Source: Photobacterium proteolyticum (GTDB lineage: Bacteria > Pseudomonadota > Gammaproteobacteria > Enterobacterales > Vibrionaceae). From it: a stretch of 39,700 nt of DNA. Positions 39,452 through 39,700 of this stretch are shown here, piece after piece (position 1 is the first letter of the stretch; each line of letters starts with the position of its first letter). The notes beneath the pieces are model-generated. The model was given only the letters and a program-made list of their open reading frames with translations. It had not been told where the DNA came from and did no database searches. A program made the translations under genes and the position numbers. The stretch lies in NCBI RefSeq assembly GCF_001939735.1, contig NZ_MJIL01000063.1, positions 1 through 39,700 on the forward strand. Reading direction: 5' to 3'.

Positions 39452-39700
39452 TTGAATTGGAGGTTTTAAGGCTTAATCGTTGGCGGGGCCGTTTCTAGCG
39501 TGCTTTTTCTATAAAGGGGGTGACAGACCCATCAGCTGTATTAGTTCATACACGAACTGACACTATGGCAGGTACGATTCGACCTGATCTAACACTTTAC
39601 CTGCCATTTTCTAACTCATTTATGCCCGTGCGACCTGAAGTCGTATGAAGCGTTGTTCACCGCTTAATGAGTGAACCATCTGTATCACCAGATGAACCTA
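39452..39700 (+). other. Repeat-rich non-coding tail of the satellite
   Basis: No gene is visible. Several inverted repeats crowd here: AGTTC/GAACT (39543-39558), ATGGCAGGTA/TACCTGCCAT (39565-39607, loop 23), GTTCAC/GTGAAC (about 39655-39676) and CATCTG/CAGATG (about 39677-39694). CGACCTGA occurs twice as a direct repeat. A replication origin or packaging site next to the primase is the likeliest reading, unproven. Confidence 0.45.

Larger units (their letters stand above)
34359..39700 (+). mobile_element. PICMI-like phage satellite integrated at fis (right end not in window)
   Basis: The element holds a tyrosine integrase, an unknown ORF, an AlpA-type regulator, a winged-helix-like ORF and a primase-helicase, all on one strand, then a repeat-rich tail. 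It abuts the fis 3' end. No capsid, tail, conjugation or toxin gene is seen. This core and site match the phage-inducible chromosomal minimalist islands (PICMIs) described in Vibrionaceae, which encode integrase, AlpA and primase and rely on a virulent helper phage. At least 5.3 kb is present. Its AT-rich codon use contrasts with the ribosomal genes. The family name is established; membership of this copy is inference. Confidence 0.8.

Overview
The window is a piece of a gammaproteobacterial chromosome, almost certainly of the family Vibrionaceae. Gene order (murB-birA-pantothenate kinase-thrU/tyrU/glyT/thrT-tufB-secE-nusG-rplKAJL-rpoBC, then rsd/nudC/hemE, yjaG, hupA/yjaH, purHD/zntR), protein identity to E. 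coli and Vibrio families, and frequent CTA leucine codons in highly expressed genes all fit. Photobacterium or a close relative is my best guess. That rests on codon use and on decayed tRNA-Asp copies of the kind that follow rRNA operons; it is not proven here.

Layout. 1-547: non-coding tail that looks like the downstream flank of an rRNA/tRNA-Asp operon, with two decayed tRNA-Asp 3' halves, each followed by a terminator. 548-3100 (minus): a GNAT acetyltransferase, then pssA and pncA. 3176-5906: murB-birA-coaX with start/stop overlaps; a type III pantothenate kinase sits where coaA lies in V. cholerae. 6003-19825: four tRNAs plus tuf, then secE-nusG, rplKA, rplJL and rpoBC with recognisable promoters, the L10 leader and the rpoB attenuator. 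20132-25305: rsd, nudC, hemE, a Fe-S uracil-DNA-glycosylase-like protein, a D-2-hydroxyacid dehydrogenase and yjaG. A candidate small RNA lies antisense between nudC and hemE.

25306-27108: brnQ, preceded by a 33-codon leucine-rich leader peptide and four alternating copies of one self-complementary arm. This is a textbook attenuation layout, probably sensing leucine and controlling the branched-chain amino acid carrier. 27178-34209: a CNNM/CorC-type membrane protein, hupA-yjaH, purH-purD (PurR box on the purH promoter, palindromic repeat between the genes), zntR, ppnP and a fasciclin-domain secreted protein.

34359 to the window end is the most notable part. The last five codons and stop of the host gene fis (KYGMN-stop, minus strand), with its terminator still downstream, abut a tyrosine integrase gene. 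The integrase is followed by an unknown ORF, an AlpA-type regulator, a small winged-helix-like ORF and a zinc-finger/Toprim/VirE primase-helicase, then an inverted-repeat-rich non-coding tail. The integrase + AlpA + primase core next to fis matches the small Vibrionaceae phage satellites called PICMIs (phage-inducible chromosomal minimalist islands). The integrase would excise and integrate at the fis 3' end, AlpA would control excision, and the primase would replicate the island when a helper phage infects. The right attachment site and the intact fis gene are not in the window.
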